From contig JAQFVV010006510.1 in the NCBI GenBank assembly GCA_028023455.1, forward strand, positions 374,001 through 438,000: DNA of 64,000 nt, given 5' to 3'. The DNA comes from Epiperipatus broadwayi. Taxonomy: Eukaryota > Onychophora > Udeonychophora > Euonychophora > Peripatidae. Below the pieces are notes generated by a model. It saw nothing but the letters and a program-made list of their open reading frames with translations. It was not told where the DNA came from and did no database searches. Position numbers and translations under genes: made by a program. Below, piece after piece: positions 11,699 to 20,468 of this stretch; within the stretch, counting starts at the first letter, position 1; every line of letters begins with the position of its first letter.

Positions 11699-11863
11699 CA
11701 CCGCTTCTGTAGCTGTCAACTGAAACTCAACCTAAAGAATCAACAAGCAAAACTGGAACGGGAAATAACCCCACAAACTGCGGAAGTTAATCAAGAGCGC
11801 TCAGAAGAAATACCAATGGGACAATTACAACAAAGCCTAGGTAAAAGCATGCATGCATTTTAA
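11699..11863 (+). pseudogene. C-terminal coding piece of the LTR element
   Basis: An open stretch of about 54 codons ends at taa 11861-11863. It includes LNLKNQQAKLEREITPQ and EVNQERSEEIPMGQLQQ, a charged, Gln/Glu-rich tail that stands out from the Leu/Ile/Phe-rich random frames around it by its composition and higher GC. It sits some 260 bp before the polypurine tract, where the end of pol or of a late ORF is expected. I do not recognise a domain, so this is only an inference from position and composition. Confidence 0.35.
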
Positions 11864-12113
11864 TCTGTTTACTACTCATAACTAAATACACAATTAATAA
11901 TTTGATAAAATAGAACTCTATCAACAGGACTTTAAGAACTTTAATATTTGATCTGATTCCATATGTTTTATTATAGCCATGTATTTTATAAGGGTGTGTT
12001 TTTTTATTATTATTATTATAATGTATTTTTTTATATAAAGTGTGAGTATTATTATTAAACATATTTATCATTAAATTTTGGGTCCTTGCTTTATTCTTCT
12101 ACCACCAAGCTTT

Positions 12114-12127
12114 GACAGGGGGGAAAC
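12114..12127 (+). other. Polypurine tract of the LTR element
   Basis: The purine run in gacaggggggaaac directly precedes the TG that opens the LTR. This is the expected primer site for plus-strand synthesis of an LTR retrotransposon. Confidence 0.55.
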
Positions 12128-12440
12128 TGTAATTAGTGATTAAAGGGTAATGCTGATTTTTTAAAGGTATTCATGTGCTGCTTGTTCGTGCGAATTTCCC
12201 AATTATATAAAAATAAATAGCAAGCACTGGACATTCATTAAATTTCTTTGAAATGGTTTGCGTTGTTCAGCAGCCGAGAGTTCTTTATCAGGAAAAATAA
12301 CGTCAAGATAATATGTATGTATTGCCTTGGGGTTCAGTCAAGATAAGTATATATATGAAGTTAAATTTGTATCTGTATTAGCTCTCTGCTTGCATTATAA
12401 TTGTGTTGGTTAAATAAGTAAATAAACAATATCCATTACA
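12128..12440 (+). repeat. LTR, 313 bp
   Basis: The segment begins TGTAAT and ends ATTACA, a perfect terminal inverted TG...CA pair as in LTRs. A polypurine tract abuts its 5' side and a primer-binding-site-like sequence follows two bases after its 3' side. An aataaa lies near its right end. No second copy is evident in the window. Confidence 0.6.
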
Positions 12441-12442
12441 GT

Positions 12443-12460
12443 TGGAGGCTAAGCCGGGAT
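12443..12460 (+). other. Primer-binding site of the LTR element
   Basis: TGGAGGCTAAGCCGGGAT begins with TGG (complement of a tRNA CCA end) and has the length and GC content of an 18-nt PBS, close in form to well-known tRNA-complementary PBS sequences. It lies two bases after the LTR. Confidence 0.55.
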
Positions 12461-12599
12461 ATTTCGGTTAGCAAAACTGATAGTAAACAAATAAGAAATA
12501 AGAATAAGCAAATGCTGTAAAAATAAATGTATAATAAATAAATAAATGAAAGGAAGAATCAAAGTTGTGAAAAAAATAAAGTATAATAAATAAGTCTAA

Positions 12600-13190
12600 A
12601 ATATAATTGAAAGTATTAAAGATTTAAATCAAATCAAGCAACCGTACAAATAACCATTTCCGTTATAGTATATTATAGGGAAAGAAAAAAGGAAAATAGA
12701 AATAAAGATGGATGGATCAATAATAAATGGATATCAATACCTTATTATAAAGATGTATATAAGATTTTAGAAAAAAGCAAAATTAAATGAGAATATAAGA
12801 TTTGCTTGAAAGAATAGTAAATCATTAGAAAAATGAATATCAATTCCGAAAAAAAGAGAATAATGAAGAAAGTAAAATAGGATTGATATACAAAATATTT
12901 TTTAGAAATTGCAATAAGGTATATACAGGTCAAACATGAAAAGTAACAATAGAAAGAAGAAAGGTGCATGATATGCTATTACAATTCAGGTCCATATGTT
13001 CATTATTTGAATATTGGTCATAGAATGGGATGTATTGAAGATAGGGAAATTATAAAATATGTTAAAGATTATTATAGAAGAAAATATTATCAGGGAGTAC
13101 ACATTCAAGAGAATATGAGTAAATGTGTTAATTTAATTAAAGGACCTACAATGTTGAATAATAAATGGGCATTAAAGGACTAATTGGAAA
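12600..13190 (+). pseudogene. Penelope-like element, C-terminal GIY-YIG part
   Basis: This continues the PLE interrupted near 10895. Frames read ISIPYYKDVYKILEKSKI (the connector, family 'P...G.S..I.RIL'), then GLIYKIFFRNCNKVYTGQT at about 12869-12937. The latter is the GIY-YIG start (LIY and YTG). An open 71-codon frame at 12968-13183 then gives LNIGHRMGCIEDREIIKY, then YYRRKYYQGVHIQENM and CVNLIKGPTM. These match the PLE tail: 'LNTGHRIDW', then 'Y..RK..E...I', then 'NL..G'. The His of TGH is kept as IGH. Stops and shifts split the domain, so it is inactive. Confidence 0.75.
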
Positions 13191-13662
13191 ATGTAAAGTA
13201 TGGTTGATTTTTTTAAAATTAATATATATATATATGTAGATAATTAGTTAATGTATATAATTACTTAACTATAAATAAATAAGGTGTATTTGAAAGTATA
13301 GTTAATAGAAATATATAAGAAATGATATATAATTTAGTTTAGTGTATAAAATATGTGCATATAATTAATTTAATGGAGGTAATGTAAAGTAATATATAAT
13401 TATGGTGTATAATATATATAATTATTGAATTGTAATTAATGTTGTTTTATTTATTGTATAAAAATAATATGTGTATAAATAAAGGGGGGAAGACTATATA
13501 TATATAAATAGGTTATGTGATTACATAAATGAATGTTAGAGGGAGTATTGATAGTTATAAAGGTCATGTTATTATATAAGAAAAGTGTATTTTGAAAGGG
13601 CACTAATATAGGCAAAAACTGGTTTACTAATAAAAAAAAATATTTATTTTTTATACAGTTGT
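13191..13662. other. AT-rich DNA after the PLE
   Basis: No coding trace. It has (TA)n patches and a short G-run near 13486. It may be the PLE 3' untranslated part; I found no hammerhead core in it. Confidence 0.4.
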
Positions 13663-13853
13663 TTTATTTCATTTCCATTAGAATCATTGTTACTCAGATT
13701 GTCTGATGGATTAATTTGAGAGCCACTGTAAATTTTTGTTCTTACGATGCTAAGTATGTGTGATTGAACGATTTCATACTATTTAGATAGAAGTTTAATT
13801 TTTTGAAGCGAGTTTAACCCTCTGACATTAAAAGCGCCTATATTTAGTTTCAT
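13663..13853 (-). pseudogene. LINE ORF2 N-terminus (AP-endonuclease start)
   Basis: From the ATG at 13853 the minus strand reads MKLNIGAFNVRGLNSLQKIK, then LLSK, stop, then YEIVQSHILSIVRTK and SGSQINPSDN. 'NVRGL' followed by a helix and '..I..IVET' is the classic opening of the LINE APE endonuclease domain; the catalytic Glu of 'ET' is Arg here. The frame ends about 60 codons in. None of the later endonuclease or reverse-transcriptase motifs is present nearby. Confidence 0.6.
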
Positions 13854-14160
13854 TTATTGTGAGTTTATATTACATATATCGTAGAATTCAGAATTATTGA
13901 TTTAATTATAAACTAAAAAAAGTTGTTTTTTTTTTTTACTTTTTTAAAATGCTTTACAGTGGGTTTTATTTCCTTACATAAAACAATCAGAGATAGTAAA
14001 ATAAAATTATAGATTATTGACAAAGAATATAACTTTGTTTAAATATATTGATGCAATTGATTATTGTTTTGACGTGGGAGATTGACTAGTCTTTATATCA
14101 CAGATCACACATGCTTTAATATATATATATTAATTCTAATATTTTCACGGATAAAAGATG

Positions 14161-14269
14161 TCATATTATTATTACTATTTGCGGGATATTCCGTGTAGTG
14201 AAAAGCTAAATGCTGATGTTTAGCTTTTTCACTACATGGAATATCCCGCAAATAATAATAATAAAATGA
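14161..14269. repeat. Hairpin MITE, 50-bp arms
   Basis: Arms 14161-14210 and 14219-14269 are near-perfect reverse complements (tttgcgggatattccgtgta against its partner ctacatggaatatcccgcaa). The loop is only 8 bases (tgctgatg). It lies inside the LINE ORF1 tail and encodes nothing. Confidence 0.85.
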
Positions 14270-14803
14270 CACACACATATATATATATACTTTTTTAAAT
14301 TTTAAATCATATGTGTCATTTACCTCTTTCATAGGACTATATTCTTTGTCTGATGACAGTGATGAGGTGTCGCTATTTTTTGAATTATTTACATTTTTGG
14401 CTTTTTTTACTTGATTCAATTATTGTGGGGGAGGGAGGTTTCTACATCACTGTCATCCATTAATAGATCTTTCCCTTTTTTGCTTTTATCTTTTGCTGGG
14501 GGGGGGGGGTAGCCTGCTTGTCTCTTTCATTTGGAAATGTTATTTCTATCTCCATAAAACAAATAATAAGAGTATCCATTATGTTTGGTGATATTTTGTT
14601 TAGAAGACTTGAAGGAGGTGTTATATCAACATGATAAATTTCCATTAAATCATCTTTAGATTTCAATTTATCTCCAAAGGCTTCCTTAGTTGTAAAGCTT
14701 CACCGCTTTTTTTCTATCTTTGTTTGTGATGATTTTTTTCATTTTCTTCTGATTCTGTGGTCTGTTCTTGATATTTTTTCCAATTCTATTTGAGGACTGT
14801 TGT

Positions 14804-15001
14804 CTACTTTTTTGGACATTGATGTATGTGTGTCGCTCTCATATTACATTGAGTGCAGTATAGCTTTGAGCAGTTGTTTATCAGGTGGCCATGCTCTTTG
14901 CAATTGAAGCATTGGAGTTTTAATCCATTAATTGTCAAAAATAACATTGCTTCTTGATCGGTTGTTTGTGTGGGTATATTTTGGAAAATGTATTTTCTCA
15001 T
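14804..15001 (-). pseudogene. LINE ORF1 zinc-knuckle (CCHC) piece
   Basis: An open frame of 65 codons contains CFNCKEHGHLINNC, an exact C-x2-C-x4-H-x4-C zinc knuckle. A further Cys/His pattern CTQCNMRATHIHQC follows, a second possible zinc finger. Such knuckles bind nucleic acid in the Gag-like ORF1 of several LINE clades (for example Jockey- and I-like) and in LTR Gag. The ORF2 start downstream on the same strand makes LINE ORF1 the better reading. The preceding frame KYIFQNIPTQTTDQEAMLF probably belongs to the same protein. The upstream part is separated by the 15133-15659 insertion. Confidence 0.65.
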
Positions 15002-15132
15002 AGTTTAACATTAAATACATAGCTGCTGCTGAAAATAGGAAATGGTATATTTTTTATGCATGTGTGTTGGAAATTTATAACTTCTCTGAATGGCTATTTA
15101 GTTTGATAAAATCTTCAATTGTATAGTCAAGG

Positions 15133-15313
15133 TAAGTAATATTCATTAAGGCTGTAGGCTCAAGCACATGCATATAAAAATGTGATAGTACGGACCTCTA
15201 CAAGTCTTAAACCACAAGCTTACTCTTTGGAAGAAAAGAGGGGAACCTTCTTTACTTCAACCTACTTTCTATTTAAATAGGTGAAGCTGAAGAAGTTCGA
15301 TCTGAGAGCGTGA
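15133..15313. repeat. 181-bp direct repeat, copy 1
   Basis: This is nearly identical to 15479-15659, with a constant offset of 346 bp. Shared stretches include aagtaatattcattaaggct and tttctatttaaataggtgaa. About 165 bp lies between the copies, so this may be a small non-autonomous element with terminal direct repeats. The segment gaagaaaagaggggaacctt is related in layout to the big foldback at 17626-18177. Confidence 0.8.
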
Positions 15314-15478
15314 AGTTACTCAATACTTCACTAATTAAGTCCACATTTCTTATTACACATTAATACTTGTGAAATCTTTCGATTTATTATGAGTCAATGG
15401 AAAGATTTTATAGTGAGAAATCTATTATGATAATTTAAAGTTGTAATTATAAATTTATTTAAACGGACATTGATTACT

Positions 15479-15659
15479 TAAGTAATATTCATTAAGGCTG
15501 TAGCCTCAAGCACATGCATATAAAAATGTGATAGTAGGGACCTCTACAGGTCTTGAACCACAAGATTACTCTTTGGTAGAAAAGAGGGGAACCTTCTTTA
15601 CTTCAACCTACTTTCTATTTAAATAGGTGAAGCTGAAGCAGTTTGATCTGAGAGTGTGA
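15479..15659. repeat. 181-bp direct repeat, copy 2
   Basis: Second copy of the unit at 15133-15313, differing by scattered substitutions only. The pair splits the minus-strand LINE ORF1: the reading before it (LINE codons at about 15660-15900) resumes beyond 15133. Confidence 0.8.
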
Positions 15660-16015
15660 TGTGTTTTTAAATAGATCTGTAATATGATTTTCTTTGTTAG
15701 AGTCAACTAATATTAGAGCATATTGATCCAATGTTTTAATTTCTTTTTTAAAATTTTATTCTTTCTCTTTGTTTTCAAATTCTATTATTAAATACCTTGG
15801 ATTTGGATGATCTGGAATTTGTATGAATGTATTCTATAGGTTTTTTTCACTAAACTTGTCAAATAAAAGGATTTTTTGAGATCTGTAAAGTGAACAATGC
15901 TTATCAGTGATTGTCATTATTATTGAGCAGTCTGTAAAAAAATGTATGAATGATCTAAATAAATCATTTGGTATGGTTGTATTGTAAACTTCCAGAATTT
16001 TTTAGGCTTTCTTTG
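15660..16015 (-). pseudogene. LINE ORF1 central piece
   Basis: The minus strand reads LFRSFIHFFTDCSIIMTITD, then LYRSQKILLFDKFSEKNL, stop, then NTFIQIPDHPNPRYLIIEFE and TLDQYALILVDSNKENHIT. The middle segment has the alternating strand/helix feel of the RNA-binding domain in LINE ORF1 proteins and lies in line with the zinc knuckle. I do not assign a clade. Only one in-frame stop lies in about 40 codons before the next one, which is long for this AT-rich background. Confidence 0.45.
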
Positions 16016-16049
16016 GTTCATGCTTCTTCTGTTTCTGTAATATCAATGT

Positions 16050-16270
16050 CACAGAGGCTAAAATCTCCATACAGTAGTGTCACCAGTGCAGGCCAGAGTA
16101 ATCAGCGGATTTAAGAAAATGGTTTGTCCATAAAAATCCCTATATAGTACTTTCTCATCCAATATCCCCACACTAGTTTCTAGTTTGTGTCTCTACTGTA
16201 TAAAGAGTTTAGCCTCTGTGTAAACAGCTTATGTAAGCATAAGAAATGGTGATTCTGTGATGTTCAGTGT
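16050..16270. repeat. MITE-like repeat, family A copy 2
   Basis: Outer inverted pair cacagaggctaaa (16050-16062) and tttagcctctgtg (16209-16221). The interior carries the family signature (ctccatacagtagtgtcacc, ccagagtaatc, ctcatccaatatccccacac). A tail with agcataagaaatggtgattc follows, which recurs beside other copies. Inserted in the LINE ORF1. Confidence 0.75.
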
Positions 16271-16331
16271 TTTAATGTCAATGTCCTTGGTCTTTGAGAG
16301 AAAATCTGATTTCATAAGCTCTCCAATAGTT

Positions 16332-16437
16332 TTTTTTCATATGTCATAGCATCTGCTGGGATGCACACCCACAAACGTCTGCAACCAACTACTTGCTTGC
16401 AAGGTGGTTGCAATGACCTCTCAGCTAACAATGCTTG
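16332..16437 (-). repeat. tRNA-derived SINE, family B, with target-site duplications
   Basis: In reverse orientation this reads gttagctgagaggtcattgc (box A region), aagcaagtagttggttgcag, gtttgtgggtgtgcatccca (decayed box B) and an A-rich tail. It is flanked by an 18-bp target-site duplication with one mismatch: ataagctctccaatagtt at 16314-16331 and ataagatctccaatagtt at 16438-16455. This shows retroposition into the LINE remnant. Copies of the same family lie at 39348 and 50251. Confidence 0.85.
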
Positions 16438-16660
16438 ATAAGATCTCCAATAGTTGACAGTGAAAACTAGTAGCTTGTTGCATTATAATCCTATTATCTG
16501 TCTATATTTTATTTTTTCTCCACTCTGTTGGGGATATACATTTTGATACTTTTGCATATGAATTTCTAGTGTTTTTCATGTGTGTTCTGTGGTGGTGAAT
16601 GTTTTAGCTGAACTCTGATTTACAATGTAAAAATCACTCAACATTTTACTCAGTTTTTCA

Positions 16661-17625
16661 AAAAAATTATATATATATATTGTAATGGTATATAATATGC
16701 CATTACATTAATTTAAAATTAGAATAATTTTTTTTTTTAAGTTCATAAATAAAAAATTAAAAGCTAAAATTAAAAGGAGTTGTTCAATGTATGCATATAT
16801 ATTCACACAGATGCAAAACTTTAAAAGTATTTATTTTAAATAAAAAAAAAGTATTTGAATGTACTTTTTTTATAAAACAATATAAAAGATCGAAATATAA
16901 AATATTTTAGTAAAAAGTAATGTAAGTAAAAATACAATCATTAAGATTTAATTCCTGAAATCTCAAAATGGAAATGATTGTGTTATTAATTATCAAAAAG
17001 CAAACTAGCCCTTGGGGATTTTATATAATTAAAAAGTCAGATGAAAGATACAGATAAAAATTAAAGATTGTTTCCCACTCTAAAGCAGAATGTCCAATAG
17101 AAGCAGAAATCAATGCTGGCCCCTAATGAAAATGATTGTTCAGTGAATCCGGATGATGTGCATAAAAAGAAAAATATTGAAATTAAGAACAGTTCCAGCT
17201 TGATTTTGTGAGAAGGGCGATAATACACACTTATCACCCTCTCTCACTTATTTTCAAATGCAATACTGTTGAATTATGAATGGTACTGTTGCAGACACGA
17301 TTCATATGGGTTCTGCAATAAAATATTATCAAGATTGAAGCAGATAAGGCCACCTCTTCCTTGAAAGTCTTTGCAGGAATTGGCAGCAGAAACTGGAAGT
17401 TTTTTACTGTAAGATACAACTGGAAAAAATTTTAAAAAGTAATTAAGAATTTTAAAGATTTGACAAGTGAAACCTATTTTTTTTTTTAATGAACTTTAAT
17501 TTGACTTTACATATCAATTATTAATGTTTAATTTTTATACATCTGAGTTTGCTAAAAATCATTTCCATTTATTTTTTTCCATTCCTTTAAGTTTTATTTA
17601 TTTTTATAAAGCACAGACGGTATTG
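16661..17625. other. AT-rich non-coding DNA
   Basis: No recognisable gene. A short minus-strand open frame at 17234-17419 has no motif I know. Confidence 0.5.
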
Positions 17626-18177
17626 AAATTAAACTGAGAGAGTGCAAATCTCTCAATCGCTTATACTATCACCAGCCAATCAGATCAAGCACTGATACAG
17701 AGAATTTCACAAGAAAAAGGTGGTTCCTCCTTCTTTTTTACTTGTCTTTCTATATATCCAAGCCAGTCTAAAGTATTTGAATCTGAAAGTGTGAATCTTA
17801 AATATATTCACACTCGACACACTGAGTTCAAATTACAAACATACAGCATGAAATCTTTTGATTTACTACGCAGTCATTTATCAATGTTATAACTTGCAGC
17901 AACGTATGTAAATAATATTTATTTTTATAAAGTGTAGTAAATCGAAAGATTTCACACTGTATGTTTGTAATTTGAACTCAGTGTGTTGAGTGTGAAGATA
18001 TTTAAGATTCACACTTTCAGATTCAAGTACTTTAGACTGGCTTGGATATATAGAAGGACAAGTAAAGAAGAAGGTGGAACCACTTTTTTCTTGTGAAATT
18101 CTCTGTCTCAGTGCTTGATCTGATTGGCTGGTGATAGTATAAGTGCTTGAGAGATTTGCACTCTCTCAGTTTAATTT
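17626..18177. repeat. Large foldback element, about 244-bp arms
   Basis: Arms 17626-17869 and 17933-18177 are near-perfect reverse complements: aaattaaactgagagagtgc at the left against gcactctctcagtttaattt at the right, and ccagccaatcagatcaagca against its complement. The loop is about 63 bp. No coding potential is seen. Parts of an arm resemble the 15133/15479 direct repeats (gaaaagaggggaacc-like and tgtgaaatctttcgattt motifs), so the two may share an ancestor. Confidence 0.9.
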
Positions 18178-20252
18178 AAGTTTTATTATGATTTTTTTTT
18201 ATCATTAAACTAAACTTAATAAATGTATTAAATTTAAGTTGAGTATAGATGACTGCATATATTCATTAATGTTTAATTATGTTTTTATTTTCATATTTGA
18301 TTAAAATATATAGATATTCAGTAAATATGATATCTCACATTGAGTATCTAAAAATGTTTTTATTCAAATGTCTTTTAAGTTATTGGTGTCAATGCGGCAT
18401 CTTATGATGAATGTCATTGGGTTTTTCCTCTGCAATTCCATCAATGACTTTAAATTTTGATCATTTATGTTTATTTTCAAATGTTTTTAACTGAGTAATC
18501 TATGTAGCCTATCTATGCTTAACATTATAATACAAACTTTTATAAAATGTCCATCCGTGCGGTCCTTTTTAATAATTTAAATTTAAAAATTAATAACCAA
18601 TCTAAAATAATAAATTTTATTCCTCAAATTTTAAATGTTTATATATGTGTATTAATAAATATTTTTTGTGTGTGTTACTACTGGCAGTGGCTTTCATTTA
18701 TTTTTTAATATTGAAGATATATTTTAAATAAAATTATATATTATAAATCTCTGCTGTTCCCTGAGCTAGTGGCATGGGATGATGGTCAGAATAAACCATA
18801 TATATATATATATATGTAAAAGTTGGATCTTAATAGTGCGTATCTGCCTACTCTATAAATTTTCTAGGTTTAAATGGCCTATTGGAACCCGGTTTGGCAG
18901 ATACGGTAAGACTGGACTCCGATTTTCTATCCGATCATTATAATATATTGTAATCTTGTTATAGCCCCACTGGTTTGGGTGGCATTTGTAACAGAATAAA
19001 TATGTGACCTATGTTGTCATATGAGTCATAGCCTAATTATTGATCACTATTTGTAACAAAATAAAAATAATAAACTAAGGAATAACAAACCTAATTTAAT
19101 AATGCTCACGAAATGTGGTTTCATTTGTAACAGAATTAAAATAATAAACTAAACTAAAATTAATATCAATAAATAAAACAAAAAATAACACTTAAGTTAA
19201 TAAAACAATGATAATAGTCTTTATTATAACCTCATAGATTCAAATAACATTTAGAATGAACAGAAAACAAGCAAAATCATTATTTTAAATTAACCTAAGA
19301 TATAAGCATTATTTGCAGTGAGTCAAAGATAAGCAATAAAACTAAATGTCACTGTCTTATAAATAATAGTATATGCCTATAATATAGAGATTCCTTATAA
19401 TAGAATAAAAATAAGAGTAAAGAATTACACAGATGCACTTTAGTATTCCTCATGAATCAACACACTGTTTATAATAATACAAACTTGTACCAAAGGTCAA
19501 ACATTATTTCTATTTTTATTTAAACAAAATGATTCATAGATTGATAAAATAATAACTTTAATATGCCCTACAAGTTGAAATACCAATGATATCTAACAAA
19601 ATATATAACTCCATAATTGATTTCTAATACAACTAAATAAAATAAAATGTACTGTTAACTCGATCTTGCTATTCCACTAATATCAATATATTCTAGTTAA
19701 CTAAGTCAATTATAATACAAAATAACCCAATGCATCTTTCCATTGTTATCAACTTAATATATTATAAAATAAAATAATCCTATATAATCTTAAGATTTTC
19801 AATATTCAATCATAGAAATATATAAAATAAATGATAGATTCCTATGTGATGCTTATTCCATCATTTAACAAATCAGATACATTACTCTTCAATTTATTAA
19901 AACTGAGTAATTAAAACTTTAGACTATAACTGTCAAAGCATATAAAACTATTAGATTTATTATAATCAAATATTAATATTAAAATGTAATATTTAAACTG
20001 AATTTACATCCACATTGATGAACTTTAAATATAATCAAAGCAAATCATTCTAATTTGTAACAGAATAAAATATATTCCCAGCTCTATAACTAAATGAGAT
20101 TATGTTCTTTCTGTTTGTATAATATAATAGTTATTTTAATCAATACTGACCCAAAATAAACTGTATGAACATTTCATTGCAGCTATATTTACCCATATTC
20201 AATAATTATCATACTTGCTCCTTTGTCAATCAACAAATCACAATCTTAAATA
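18178..20252. other. AT-rich non-coding DNA, unknown origin
   Basis: No open frames of note. A 9-bp inverted pair gtatctgcc / ggcagatac (18840-18848 and 18896-18904) brackets a slightly GC-richer stretch. From about 18970 the phrase atttgtaacagaat(t)aaa or close variants recur several times. I cannot assign it to a family. Confidence 0.4.
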
Positions 20253-20468
20253 GGCAAAACTCACTATACATATTGCCACACACAGAAAGCTAGAGTAATC
20301 AATGGATGCCAGAAGGCTTGTGCATAAAATCCCCATCTAGTGCCTACTCATCCAATATCCCCAGACTAGTTTCTGGCTTGGATGAGTAGGCACTAGATGG
20401 AGATTTTATGCACAGGCCTTCTGGCTTCCATTGATTACTCTAGCTTACTGTGTTTGGCAATACTGTAC
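20253..20468. repeat. MITE-like palindromic repeat, family A copy 3
   Basis: Long arms (20271-20353 and 20379-20460) pair almost perfectly, for example cttgtgcataaaatccccat against atggagattttatgcacagg. The 25-bp loop carries ccccagactagtttctggct. This is the most symmetric copy in the window, so it is probably young. Confidence 0.85.

Larger units (their letters stand above)
10896..12590 (+). mobile_element. LTR-retrotransposon remnant inserted in the PLE
   Basis: The PLE reading stops near 10895 and resumes near 12600, so the 1.7 kb between is a later insertion or rearrangement. Inside are an open 3'-terminal coding piece, a purine-rich tract, one 313-bp LTR and a primer-binding site, each annotated separately. 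The 5' part (10896-11690) contains aagatctttgcctga twice (near 11390 and 11669) and a purine-rich A/G stretch with gaaatgtgt repeats, but no clear gag or pol motif. PBS and polypurine tract make the class assignment reasonable; Ty3/Gypsy is the likeliest superfamily but unproven. The exact outer boundaries are uncertain. Confidence 0.5.
13663..16660 (-). mobile_element. LINE remnant, minus strand (ORF1 plus start of ORF2)
   Basis: On the minus strand, from high to low coordinates, runs a degenerate ORF1, its zinc-knuckle end, and then the first codons of an apurinic-endonuclease ORF2. ORF1 is interrupted by four younger insertions, listed separately: a MITE (16050-16270), a SINE (16332-16437), the 15133-15659 direct-repeat unit and a hairpin (14161-14269). 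The element keeps its 5' half and lacks its 3' half, the opposite of the usual 5' truncation of LINEs, so a later deletion or break near 13663 is likely. Confidence 0.6.
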
